This document shows, in pieces, positions 26,675-36,964 of a stretch of DNA of 64,000 bases. Made by a program: the position numbers and the translations under genes. Position 1 is the stretch's first letter. Each line of letters begins with the position of its first letter. The stretch comes from Nocardia pseudobrasiliensis NBRC 108224 (GTDB lineage: Bacteria; Actinomycetota; Actinomycetes; Mycobacteriales; Mycobacteriaceae), in NCBI RefSeq assembly GCF_001613105.1, contig NZ_BDBS01000051.1:1-64000 (forward strand). Reading direction: 5' to 3'. The notes under the pieces were generated by a model. That model did no database searches and was not told the DNA's origin. It saw only the letters and a program-made list of their open reading frames with translations.

Positions 26675-27043
26675 TCAGAACGGATCGGCGGCCGCTCGCC
26701 GGATCACCTCTCGGGCGAGGGGGCCGTGGATGGCGTCTACCGGGCGGCCGGGGAGGGTGGCGTCCTCGGTGTAGATCCACTCGAGGATTTCCTCGTCGGT
26801 GTATTTTGCGTCGCGCATCACAGTGATCAGGCCGGGGAGGAATTTGACGACGGCTCCGGTGGAGTCGAAGAAATCCTTGGGGATTCCGGCTATGCCGTCG
26901 CGGCGGACCGCGAGGATCTGGTGATCGCGCAGCATCTGGTGAACCCTGGTCACCGCGATGCCGAGCTGATCGGCCACGTCGGGCAGCGGGAGCAGGGTCA
27001 CCGCGTCCGGCACAACATCGTCGCTGCATGGAAATGCACTCAC
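26675..27043 (-). CDS. Rv2175c-like winged-helix DNA-binding protein, probable PknL substrate
   Basis: About 122 aa. The N-terminal half is a helix-turn-helix region (LLPLPDVADQLGIAVTRVHQMLRDHQILAVRR), and the C-terminal half has FLPGLITVMRDAKYTDEEILEWI. Mtb Rv2175c is a DNA-binding protein phosphorylated by the adjacent PknL; the same divergent arrangement is kept here. Start: ATG 27049 lies 1 nt after the TACCGT -10 element, whereas GTG 27043 is 7 nt after it, so GTG is favoured as a leaderless start. Confidence 0.85.
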   Translation of the reverse strand: MSAFPCSDDVVPDAVTLLPLPDVADQLGIAVTRVHQMLRDHQILAVRRDGIAGIPKDFFDSTGAVVKFLPGLITVMRDAKYTDEEILEWIYTEDATLPGRPVDAIHGPLAREVIRRAAADPF

Positions 27044-27050
27044 ATCCATA

Positions 27051-27056
27051 ACGGTA
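27051..27056 (-). promoter_or_regulatory. -10 element of the Rv2175c-like gene
   Basis: TACCGT on the minus strand, 7 nt before GTG 27043. No Shine-Dalgarno is present. Confidence 0.5.
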
Positions 27057-27191
27057 GTGGGTGCCGCCGGGCCCGTCGTGAGACACCCTGATCCGTTCCG
27101 CCTATACCATCGGGTGAGCCGTCATGGGGCGGCATCGCTTGTCGCGGCCGAAGCGAGAGGTGAGAGCTTTGTGAAAGTCGGAGGACATCAG

Positions 27192-29159
27192 TTGATCGGC
27201 CAGATGCTGGACGGGCGCTACCGCATCGATGCGCCGATCGCGCGGGGCGGCATGTCGATGGTGTTCCGGGGGGTGGACACGCGACTGGACAGACCGGTGG
27301 CCATCAAGGTCATGGATCCCAAGTTCGCCGGTGATCCGCAATTTTTGACCCGGTTCGAGTTCGAGGCCCGCTCGGTGGCCAAACTCAAGCATCCGTCGCT
27401 GGTGGCCGTCTACGACCAGGGCATCGACGGCGACTACCCGTTCCTGATCATGGAACTGGTCGAGGGCGGCACACTGCGCGAACTGCTGCGCGAACGCGGC
27501 CCGATGCCACCGCACGCGGTCCGCGCGGTCGCCGAGCCGGTACTCGAGGCGATCGGGGTCGCGCACCGGGCGGGATTGATCCATCGCGACGTCAAACCGG
27601 AGAACGTGCTCATCTCCGATTCGGGCGAGGTGAAGATCGCCGACTTCGGTCTGGTCCGCGCGGTCGCCGGATCGAATATGACCTCGGCAAGCGTAATCCT
27701 CGGCACCGCCCACTACCTGTCGCCCGAACAGGTCACCGACGGCACCGCCGACGAGCGCAGCGACGTCTATTCCTTCGGCATCCTCATCTTCGAAATGCTC
27801 ACCGGCCGAACCCCGTTCATCGGTGACAACTCGCTGTCGATCGCCTATCAACGCGTCGAGAAGGATGTGCCGAGCCCCAGCCGCCTGATCGCCGGGGTGC
27901 CACCGGAATTCGACGCCCTGGTCGCCCGCGCCACCGCCCGCGAACCCTCGCATCGCTTCGCCGACGCCGACGCGATGGCGGCCGAGATGCGCCGCATCGC
28001 CGCGGAATTGCGACTCCCCGAGTATCGGGTGCCCGCGCCGAAGGAATCGGCCGAACATCTCTCGGCCCGCTACCGCGTCCAACCCGCCCCGGCCCCGCGC
28101 CCGGCCCCGGTCGCGGCGGAGGCGACGACCCGGATGTCCGAACAGCGCGCGCCGATGCCCCAGCCGACCCGGGTGATGACAGCGACGCAACATCTCCCGG
28201 AAACCAACGGGCACACCGCGATCGCCGAACCTCCGCCCCCGCCGCAGCAACCGACCTACCGCGGCGAGCGCGACGGCCGCGGCGGATCGCGTCGCCGGGT
28301 GCTGCTCTGGGCGGGCATCGTGATCGCCCTGGCGCTGCTGCTCGGCATCGGCGGCTGGTATCTGGGCGTGGAACGCTATTCGGCGGTACCGGCGATCGCG
28401 GGCCTGGACACCGCGCACGCCACCACGGCGCTACAGGACGCCGGATTCGACACCGCGGTCCGCAACCGCGCCTCCGACATCATTCCGGTCGGAGGCGTGG
28501 TCGGCACCGATCCGCCCGCGGGCACCCGGGCGCTCAAGGGTTCCACGGTGTCGATTCTGGTATCCAACGGCAAACCGCAGGTGCCCCAGTTCAAACCGGG
28601 CCAGGACGTGAGCACCGTCGAACAGCTCATCCGCGATGCCGGACTGCGCCCGGTCGACGGCGGCGAGACGGCCAATACCGCCCCCAAAGGCACCGTGGCG
28701 CAACTTGATCCGAAGCCCGGAACGGTCCTGCCGACCGGGGCCGCGGTGAAGATTGTGCGCAGCAAGGGTTCTCAGCCGGTGAAGCTGCCCGATGTGCGCG
28801 GCAAGACCGCCGAGGAGGCCGCCGCGACCCTGCAGAAGGCCGGACTCACCGTGGGCGACACCAGGACCGAATTCGATCCGAAGATCAAGTCCGGGCAGGT
28901 GATCGGCACCGATCCCGCCGCCGGACAGAGCGTGCTGTCGGGTCAGACGGTCGCCCTGATCGTCTCCAATGCCGTGCAGGTGCCCGATGTGACCGGGATG
29001 ACCGCCGCCTCCGCCCGCGCCCAATTGGAGGGCATGGGGCTGAAGGTGGTGCTCAACAACGTCTTCAGCAATGATCGCGGTACCGTCCGCCTGCAGACCC
29101 CGTTCGGGGGCTCGGCCGTCGAACCCGGCGCGACCATCACGCTGACGGTGTTCCTCTAA
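27192..29159 (+). CDS. pknL: Serine/threonine protein kinase PknL with four PASTA domains
   Basis: 655 aa membrane kinase. Kinase domain: glycine loop IARGGMSMVFRG, Lys39 in VAIKVMD, catalytic HRDVKPEN with Asp133, ADFGLV, and activation loop GTAHYLSPEQ. After a Pro-rich linker, one membrane segment (about 370-392) leads to four extracellular PASTA repeats, which in such kinases sense muropeptides or lipid II. From memory, Mtb PknL is much shorter and lacks PASTA repeats; the corynebacterial form has them. TTG 27192 is preferred (GGAGG at 7 nt); GTG 27171 would add seven residues. The last 4 nt overlap the convergent gene. Confidence 0.92.
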   Translation: MIGQMLDGRYRIDAPIARGGMSMVFRGVDTRLDRPVAIKVMDPKFAGDPQFLTRFEFEARSVAKLKHPSLVAVYDQGIDGDYPFLIMELVEGGTLRELLRERGPMPPHAVRAVAEPVLEAIGVAHRAGLIHRDVKPENVLISDSGEVKIADFGLVRAVAGSNMTSASVILGTAHYLSPEQVTDGTADERSDVYSFGILIFEMLTGRTPFIGDNSLSIAYQRVEKDVPSPSRLIAGVPPEFDALVARATAREPSHRFADADAMAAEMRRIAAELRLPEYRVPAPKESAEHLSARYRVQPAPAPRPAPVAAEATTRMSEQRAPMPQPTRVMTATQHLPETNGHTAIAEPPPPPQQPTYRGERDGRGGSRRRVLLWAGIVIALALLLGIGGWYLGVERYSAVPAIAGLDTAHATTALQDAGFDTAVRNRASDIIPVGGVVGTDPPAGTRALKGSTVSILVSNGKPQVPQFKPGQDVSTVEQLIRDAGLRPVDGGETANTAPKGTVAQLDPKPGTVLPTGAAVKIVRSKGSQPVKLPDVRGKTAEEAAATLQKAGLTVGDTRTEFDPKIKSGQVIGTDPAAGQSVLSGQTVALIVSNAVQVPDVTGMTAASARAQLEGMGLKVVLNNVFSNDRGTVRLQTPFGGSAVEPGATITLTVFL

Positions 29160-29473
29160 CGAGCCGCGAGTCCGACCGTCGCGCCGCCGAGCAGTTCGGC
29201 CTCGGTGATCCCCAGTCGAGTCGCGACCAGGTCGAGCGCCTGCTGCAAGACCGCGCTGGCGCTGGCACCCACGACCTGTGACTGCTCGGTCCGGCTACTG
29301 CCGCGCAGCACCCGGACCCGGCAGCGCCAGGCGATTCCGGCCAGATCCACCTCCGGCCGCTCGATCACCACCGTCACCGGCACGCCGTCCATTGTGAACT
29401 CGTGCCGGGCCAGCGGCGACGCGACGCGGTCGGGAGCCACTCGCAATTCCCCGGCTACCGCTACCCTTTTCAT
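29156..29473 (-). CDS. Small conserved-looking protein of unknown function
   Basis: 105 aa, not recognised. Mixed alpha/beta composition with HEFTMDGVPVTVVIERPEVDL, then SASAVLQQALDLVATRLG, no membrane segment and no signal peptide. Strong GC-third codon use and GGGAGG 4 nt before ATG 29473 support it as real. It converges on pknL with a 4-nt overlap of the stops. Confidence 0.68.
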   Translation of the reverse strand: MKRVAVAGELRVAPDRVASPLARHEFTMDGVPVTVVIERPEVDLAGIAWRCRVRVLRGSSRTEQSQVVGASASAVLQQALDLVATRLGITEAELLGGATVGLAAR

Positions 29474-29595
29474 CAGGCCTCCCAGAACAGATACCGCATA
29501 CAGCCCATCGCATGAACAACGGGACTATGTCGAAGCTAGTTCAGGGATATCGAATCAGCAACTGCTCAGCAAACAATTAACCTGTGCGACACTCG

Positions 29596-31953
<2,358 letters not shown>

Positions 31954-31965
31954 GGCACAACGGGA

Positions 31966-31997
31966 AACGCCAGGGCCGATTGCTCGGCCCTGGCGTT
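31966..31997. terminator. Bidirectional hairpin between RNase AS and the acyltransferase gene
   Basis: Perfect 14-bp stem AACGCCAGGGCCGA with loop TTGC, between two convergent genes. No T-run on the plus side; on the minus side GTTTCCCGTT follows. Confidence 0.75.
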
Positions 31998-32034
31998 ACT
32001 CACAACCTTTGTCTCAGCATGCGCTTCGTTCGGA

Positions 32035-32760
32035 TCAGCTCGCGACGCTCTCCGGAATCCGATCGGCGTCGGGGCGGCTGCCCGAGGGCGCGCCCTTCTT
32101 GAGGCTCGAGGCGTACACGTCGACGTACTCCTGGCCCGACATCCGCATGAGCTCGTACATGATCTCGTCGGTGACCGCGCGCTCGACGAAGCGGTTGCCG
32201 CCCATGCCCTCGTAGCGCGAGAAGTCGATGGGCTTACCGAATTTCACGGTGACCTGCTTGCGGCGCCAGCGGAACGGTCCGGGCGGGCAGACTTCGTAGG
32301 TGCCGATCAGCGCGACCGGGATGACCGGAACGCCGGTCTCGAGCGCCAAGCGGGCGACGCCGGTCTTGCCCTTGTACAGGCGGCCGTCGGGCGAGCGGGT
32401 GCCCTCGGGATAGAGGCCGACCAGGCGGCCCTCCTTCAGCAGCCGGCGCGCGGTCTCCAGCGCGGCCTCGGCGGCCGAGGCGCCACTGCGATCGATGGGG
32501 TACTGACCGGTGCCCGAGAAGAAGAACTTCTGCAGCCTGCCCTTGAGACCGGGAGTGGTGAAGTATTCGGCCTTGGCCAGGTAGGTGATTCGACGCGGGC
32601 TCATCAGGGGGGTGAACAACCAGTCGGTGAACGAGAGGTGATTGCCGGCGAGAATGGCTGCGCCCCCGGCCGGGATGTTCTCCACCCCTTCGACCTTGGG
32701 TCGATTGTAGAGATGCATCAAAGGTCCGACCAGCACGAACTTCAGCAGCCAGTAGAACAT
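32035..32760 (-). CDS. 1-acyl-sn-glycerol-3-phosphate acyltransferase family protein (Rv2182c-like)
   Basis: 241 aa PlsC-type acyltransferase at the membrane face. The catalytic NHLSFTDW (NHxxxxD type) is near residue 40 and the phosphate-binding YPEGTRSPDG near residue 115; a hydrophobic N-terminus is present. It transfers an acyl chain from acyl-CoA or acyl-ACP to a lysophospholipid or related glycerolipid; the exact acceptor is unknown. ATG 32760 has AAAGGA 4 nt upstream. The ROK-kinase operon ends 136 nt upstream of it on the same strand. Confidence 0.88.
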   Translation of the reverse strand: MFYWLLKFVLVGPLMHLYNRPKVEGVENIPAGGAAILAGNHLSFTDWLFTPLMSPRRITYLAKAEYFTTPGLKGRLQKFFFSGTGQYPIDRSGASAAEAALETARRLLKEGRLVGLYPEGTRSPDGRLYKGKTGVARLALETGVPVIPVALIGTYEVCPPGPFRWRRKQVTVKFGKPIDFSRYEGMGGNRFVERAVTDEIMYELMRMSGQEYVDVYASSLKKGAPSGSRPDADRIPESVAS

Positions 32761-32896
32761 TGCGTCCTTTCCCCTGTGAGAATTCCCGGGACCGGCCTCT
32801 TTGCGCGGGCACCACCGTCCGCTGCCGACTCTACCGCCGCGACCGAGCTGTGACCAATCCCGCATCCGGATTTCACGCAGGACAGGGGCCACATTC

Positions 32897-33988
32897 TCAC
32901 CTGCGGGCCCCGGCTTTGCCGTCCGGGCTCGCGGCCGCCTTGGCCGTGCGATTGGCGCCGGGCTTGGCCCGGCGGCTCGCGGTGGACTTCGCGGCGCGCA
33001 GATCACCGGATCGCTCCGGCGCCAACGCCGCTCGCGCCAGTTCCGCCGCGCCGATCATGCCCGCCGCCTCGCCGAGCTGAGTGGTGCGGATGCGGGCCAG
33101 TGGCCGGTGCCGGGCGCCGGTGATCGAGGTCGCGTAGTGTTCCCGGGCCTCGTCGAGGAACAGTGCGGCCGAGGAGCTCACGCCGCCCGCGATCACGATC
33201 AGGTCGGGGTCGAAGATATCGCTCACGAAGGCCAGGCCCAGGCCGAGCCAGCGGGCGAAATCGGCCATCACATCGAGGGCGACCGGATCGCCGTCCTGGG
33301 CGGCCCCGGCCACCCGGCGACCGGTCAGCGAGCCCGGATCGCGGAACACCTCGCGGGCCAGGATGGTCGAGCGCGCCGGATCGGTGGCCAGCATCTCGAT
33401 CGCGGTGTCGACCAGAGCCGTTCCACTGCAATAGCGTTCCCAGCAGCCGCGCTTGCCGCAGGGGCACGCGCGCCCGTTCGGCACCACCTGCAGATGCCCC
33501 AGTTCCGGCGCCACGCCGTAGCTTCCGCGATACAGCTCGCCGCCGACCAGCAGCGCCGCACCGATGCCGGTGCCGATCGCGACCAGCACGCCGTTGTGCG
33601 CACCGGCCGCCGCGCCGAAGCGGTACTCCGCCCACATCGCGGCATTGGCGTCGTGCTCCAGAATCACCGGCAGCCGCAGCCGTTCGCCGAGGCGATGCGC
33701 GACCGGGGTGTCCTCCCACGGCAGATGCGGCGCGAACCGCACCGAGGCCCGGGTCTCGTCCACGAATCCCGCCACGGCCAGCCCGACCGCCCCGATTTCG
33801 TGCCGCCCGCACAACTCCCGCACGGCCCGCTCGAGTCCGTCCTCGAGCGCCTGCTCGGAATGCGGCGTGGGCGCCTGCACGGTATCGAGCACCTCGCCCG
33901 CGCCATCGACGACAGAGGCCCGAATATTGGTGCCGCCCACATCGATTCCGACGGTCAGGGGCGCTTCCCGCCCGATCCGCGTCGTCAT
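32897..33988 (-). CDS. ROK-family sugar kinase (probable glucokinase)
   Basis: 363 aa. GIDVGGTNIRA is the ATP phosphate loop, LEHDANAAMWAEY carries the catalytic Asp, and CPCGKRGCWERY is the ROK zinc motif CxCGxxGCxE. Likely phosphorylates glucose or an N-acetylated hexosamine; the substrate cannot be decided. The last 40 residues form a basic Ala/Lys/Arg-rich tail (RAAKSTASRRAKPG) not found in most ROK kinases. Its ATG overlaps the upstream gene's stop in an ATGA. Confidence 0.85.
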   Translation of the reverse strand: MTTRIGREAPLTVGIDVGGTNIRASVVDGAGEVLDTVQAPTPHSEQALEDGLERAVRELCGRHEIGAVGLAVAGFVDETRASVRFAPHLPWEDTPVAHRLGERLRLPVILEHDANAAMWAEYRFGAAAGAHNGVLVAIGTGIGAALLVGGELYRGSYGVAPELGHLQVVPNGRACPCGKRGCWERYCSGTALVDTAIEMLATDPARSTILAREVFRDPGSLTGRRVAGAAQDGDPVALDVMADFARWLGLGLAFVSDIFDPDLIVIAGGVSSSAALFLDEAREHYATSITGARHRPLARIRTTQLGEAAGMIGAAELARAALAPERSGDLRAAKSTASRRAKPGANRTAKAAASPDGKAGARR

Positions 33989-34833
33989 CGCTTGATCTGC
34001 ACCGGGATCGAAACGTACCCCGACCGCCCGGCCCCGGACGCCCCCGCACTCCCCTGCCCACCGGCCCGGCCTTGTCCCGACCCACGGGCCTCGCTGCGTC
34101 CCGCCGCCCCCGCACTGCCCTGTCCGGACGCGCCCGCGGTGTCTTTTCCGGACACATTCGCCCTGCCGTGCCCGGGCGTGGTCGCCGCCCCACGGCCGGG
34201 CGCGCCTGCACTGCCTTGCCCAGGCGCGCTCGCCTTCTCATGCCCGGGCGCGCTTCCACTCTTTTGCCCGGGCGCGCTTCCACTCTCTTGTTCCCGGCCT
34301 GCTTTCGGCCGGGAGCCGCGAGGGGACGTGCGGCCGGTCATGGCGCCCAGCAGGGTCGCGCCGAGGGTGGGCTTGGCGGGGCCGGGGCGGCGGTCCGCGG
34401 CCGCGGAGTTGTCGGAGGGATCGGACACTCGGCCAATCGTGCCAGGGTCGGTCTCGGGCGAATCATCCGCATCGGGCCCGCTATCGGGTCCTGCGGGGGG
34501 TGCTGGCGAATCATGCTGCGGCGCTTCGTGATCGAGGTCGGGGGGCATGACCGGGTCGACCGGGACCCCGGCCAGCGCCTCGCGCAGGACGGTCACGATG
34601 GCGGTGCCGTTCTCGGCGATGGCGGTGAGCACGTCGTGATGTTCCCCGCGGACCAGCGCGGCCGCCGCGCAGACCGGACACCACGTGCACGCGTCCCATT
34701 CCGGCCGTCCGTCGGCGGCCGCGCGGCGCAGCACCGGCTCCACCCGTTCCAGGACGGCCTCGGCCAGTAGCCGCAGTTCCTCGGCGAACTCGCCGAAATG
34801 GTCCTCGTGCCGATCGGAGTCGGTGGTGGTCAT
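33985..34833 (-). CDS. Unknown protein with a CxxCxxC motif and a low-complexity repeat tail (Rv2183c-like position)
   Basis: 282 aa. The N-terminal 90 residues are helical and contain CTWCPVC (Cys49, 52, 55), a possible metal site. The middle is acidic and Pro-rich. From about residue 185 the sequence consists of imperfect GQGSAGAPGRG/GHEKASAPG-like units, ending in YVSIPVQIKR. ATG 34833 overlaps the stop of the ATPase gene and its own stop overlaps the ROK start, so four genes are translated as a chain. In Mtb, Rv2183c sits in this place; its function is unknown. Confidence 0.75.
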   Translation of the reverse strand: MTTTDSDRHEDHFGEFAEELRLLAEAVLERVEPVLRRAAADGRPEWDACTWCPVCAAAALVRGEHHDVLTAIAENGTAIVTVLREALAGVPVDPVMPPDLDHEAPQHDSPAPPAGPDSGPDADDSPETDPGTIGRVSDPSDNSAAADRRPGPAKPTLGATLLGAMTGRTSPRGSRPKAGREQESGSAPGQKSGSAPGHEKASAPGQGSAGAPGRGAATTPGHGRANVSGKDTAGASGQGSAGAAGRSEARGSGQGRAGGQGSAGASGAGRSGYVSIPVQIKR

Positions 34834-36062
34834 CGCGGCCATACCTCGGGGTCGGGACGGAAGCGCACGACCAACTGTTCGCCGTCGAGTTCGGCGCCCT
34901 CGACCGTGCATCGCCGCAATACCGGCGCCAGCGGCAGGCGGCGCCGGACCCCGTCCGCTCCCACGATCAAATCGTCCTCCACTCGTCCCAGTCGCAGCGT
35001 CGCCGGGTCCACCACGGGCAGGGGCATCCGAAGAGTGAACACCGACTGCAGTCCCGCGCCCGATTCCAGCCGTACGCTCGGCGCACCGCCAAGCATAGGG
35101 TCTGCCTCCGGAACTACCCGGTTAGCGCGCGAATCCACCAGCCGCGCCAGAGTTTGCAGCGCCGCCGTCCCGACCGGTTCCGGACCGCTGTGCGGTGCGA
35201 TGGTCACGGGTACGCCGGGCAGTCTGCGACGCAGGTCGGCGATGACGTCGAGCTGTTCGGCGCGGCGTTCCAGATACCAGCGCGCCGCGGGATGGTCGGC
35301 CTCGCTCTCGGCAACCGCGGGCAGCACCTTGTTCACCACGATGCCGTCCAGCCGCAACCCGAGCAGCGCCGCGGCCGAGCGCATACGCGCGGATTCGGCG
35401 ACGGCCACCCGTTCGGGTCCGGTGATCAGCCGAGCGCCGGTGCGCTCGTGGTCGGCCAGCAGATCGCGCACCGATCGCACGGCGGCGGCGATGCGCTCGA
35501 CAGCCGTGGCCAGCACGACCCGGCGCAGATCCGGCCCGGCGACGCTCAGCGCGCGCGTATGCGCGGGCCAGATGCGATCGAGATAGCCCAGCAGCGTGTC
35601 GGGTGCGGTGACGATGCGCAGCAGATCGGCCGAGGGCGGGCAGTCCACGACGATGACGTCCCAGTCGTCCTCGTCGGCGAAATCGGCGATCTCGATGAGC
35701 ATCAGCAGTTCCTGCACGCCTGGCAGGCCGGTCAGCTCCGCCGGATCCAGTGCGGCCAGGTCGATTCCGTGTTCGTGACCGCGTCCGGCCAGCATTCGCA
35801 CCGCATCGCGGAAGCGATCCTCCAGCAGCGCAAGGGAATCGATCTCGATGACGTCCAATCCCGGCGCGACCGTGGTGATTCCGGCGACCGTGCCCGGATC
35901 GTGCGGGAAGCGGAAGCCGAGCGCGTCACCCAGGGAGTGGGCCTGATCCATCGATGCGATCAGCACCCGCTGTCCGGCCCGTGCGTAGGACATGGCCGTG
36001 ACACAGGCCAGGGTCGTCTTTCCCACCCCGCCCTTGCCTATGAACAGCTCCAGACGTGTCAG
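34830..36062 (-). CDS. ArsA/MinD-type P-loop ATPase (Rv2184c-like), probable CTG start
   Basis: 410 aa deviant-Walker ATPase. LELFIGKGGVGKTTLACVT is the signature P-loop, followed by VLIASMDQAHSLGDALG and WDVIVVDCPPSADLLRI (Walker B and switch II). The GET3/ArsA family moves or inserts proteins or anions; the role here is unknown. No ATG, GTG or TTG is available ahead of the P-loop in this frame: the first is GTG inside the loop. The CTG at 36062 overlaps the upstream stop as CTGA, just where ATGA overlaps occur elsewhere, and is taken as the start. Confidence 0.85.
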   Translation of the reverse strand: MTRLELFIGKGGVGKTTLACVTAMSYARAGQRVLIASMDQAHSLGDALGFRFPHDPGTVAGITTVAPGLDVIEIDSLALLEDRFRDAVRMLAGRGHEHGIDLAALDPAELTGLPGVQELLMLIEIADFADEDDWDVIVVDCPPSADLLRIVTAPDTLLGYLDRIWPAHTRALSVAGPDLRRVVLATAVERIAAAVRSVRDLLADHERTGARLITGPERVAVAESARMRSAAALLGLRLDGIVVNKVLPAVAESEADHPAARWYLERRAEQLDVIADLRRRLPGVPVTIAPHSGPEPVGTAALQTLARLVDSRANRVVPEADPMLGGAPSVRLESGAGLQSVFTLRMPLPVVDPATLRLGRVEDDLIVGADGVRRRLPLAPVLRRCTVEGAELDGEQLVVRFRPDPEVWPR

Positions 36063-36496
36063 CCTTCGACCCGTTTCTTGAGTTCCTTGAGCGCGGTGTC
36101 GGTGATCACCTTCTCGGCCTTGCGCTTGAACATGCCGATCATCGGGATCGTGAGGTCCACGGTCAGCTCGTAAATCACCTGGGTGGTGCCGTCGGGCTGG
36201 TCGATCAGCTCGTAGGTGCCGTCCTGCGCCTTCTGTAAGTCACCGCTGACCAGCTGCCAGGTGACCGCTTTCCCGTCGGGCCGCCAGGTGTAGGACAGCA
36301 CGTAGGTGTCCTTGACGACCCCCGCGTCGAGCACGAACCGCGCGTTGCGGGCCCGGCCGTCGGGGAATTTGTCGAGCACCTCCACCGATCGGGCGGCCGA
36401 CACCCACTCCGGATACGCCCCCAGGTCGGCGATGACGGCCATCACCCGATCCGACGGGGCGTCGATGATTATCGACCTCTGGGTCCGGTCGGCCAT
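36059..36496 (-). CDS. SRPBCC/START-like protein (Rv2185c-like)
   Basis: 145 aa, helix-grip fold of the polyketide cyclase/dehydrase and lipid-transport type. RSIIIDAPSDRVMAVIADLGAYPEWV is the usual N-terminal signature; the body is beta-rich and the C-terminal helix carries KAEKVITDTALKELKKRVE. Binds a hydrophobic ligand in related proteins; the ligand here is unknown. Its stop overlaps the start of the ATPase (CTGA), which suggests the two work together. Confidence 0.85.
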   Translation of the reverse strand: MADRTQRSIIIDAPSDRVMAVIADLGAYPEWVSAARSVEVLDKFPDGRARNARFVLDAGVVKDTYVLSYTWRPDGKAVTWQLVSGDLQKAQDGTYELIDQPDGTTQVIYELTVDLTIPMIGMFKRKAEKVITDTALKELKKRVEG

Positions 36497-36541
36497 GGCT
36501 GGAAGCGTTTCCTTTCCGACTGCGAGACAACGGGTTCCGGT

Positions 36542-36931
36542 TCAGGGCACGGGGACCGGGGTGACGCCCGCCGGGCGACCGGCCTCGAGACGCGCCTTCA
36601 CCTCGAACGACATCTTCCTACCCGCCACCCGCCGCTCGCGATTGGCGGCCAGCAGGGCGCGCGGGGACATCCGGGCCGCGTTCCACGGTTCGGCGTGCAG
36701 GAAGTAGTGCAGGATGACCCCGTCCAGCGACGGTTCCAGCCAGACCTCCATGGTGCCGGTCAGCGGGCCCGCGACGGCCCATCGAATTCCCTTGTCGCCC
36801 CGATCCTCTCGAACCTCGAGCGTCAGATCGGGCCACCAGCCGCGCCACCGGTCGCGATCGCCCAGCACTCCCGCCACCTCGGCGCCCGAGGCGGCGACGA
36901 ATGTCTGGTCGGCAACCTGGATCGAACTCAT
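36542..36931 (-). CDS. Second SRPBCC-like protein (Rv2186c-like)
   Basis: 129 aa. VADQTFVAASGAEVAGVLGD and WRGWWPDLTLEV resemble the helix-grip family in shorter form, with RWAVAGPLTGTMEVWLEP and ILHYFLHAEPW as later strands. A basic stretch ARRERRVAG-like and a Pro-rich end follow. Located between pimB' and the first SRPBCC gene, as in Mtb. Function unknown. Confidence 0.75.
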   Translation of the reverse strand: MSSIQVADQTFVAASGAEVAGVLGDRDRWRGWWPDLTLEVREDRGDKGIRWAVAGPLTGTMEVWLEPSLDGVILHYFLHAEPWNAARMSPRALLAANRERRVAGRKMSFEVKARLEAGRPAGVTPVPVP

Positions 36932-36964
36932 GCCTGGCCCTCGCTCCCGCTCATGGGCCCGAGC

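Noticed and set aside
26511-26774. Plus-strand frame with repeated LPDSIL-type hexapeptides
   Set aside because: The hexapeptides arise from an 18-bp tandem DNA array between convergent genes; no start signal and no homology.
32801-34531. 576-codon plus-strand frame
   Set aside because: Antisense to the ROK kinase and its upstream neighbour; repetitive Pro/Ala-rich ending mirrors the low-complexity tail on the other strand.
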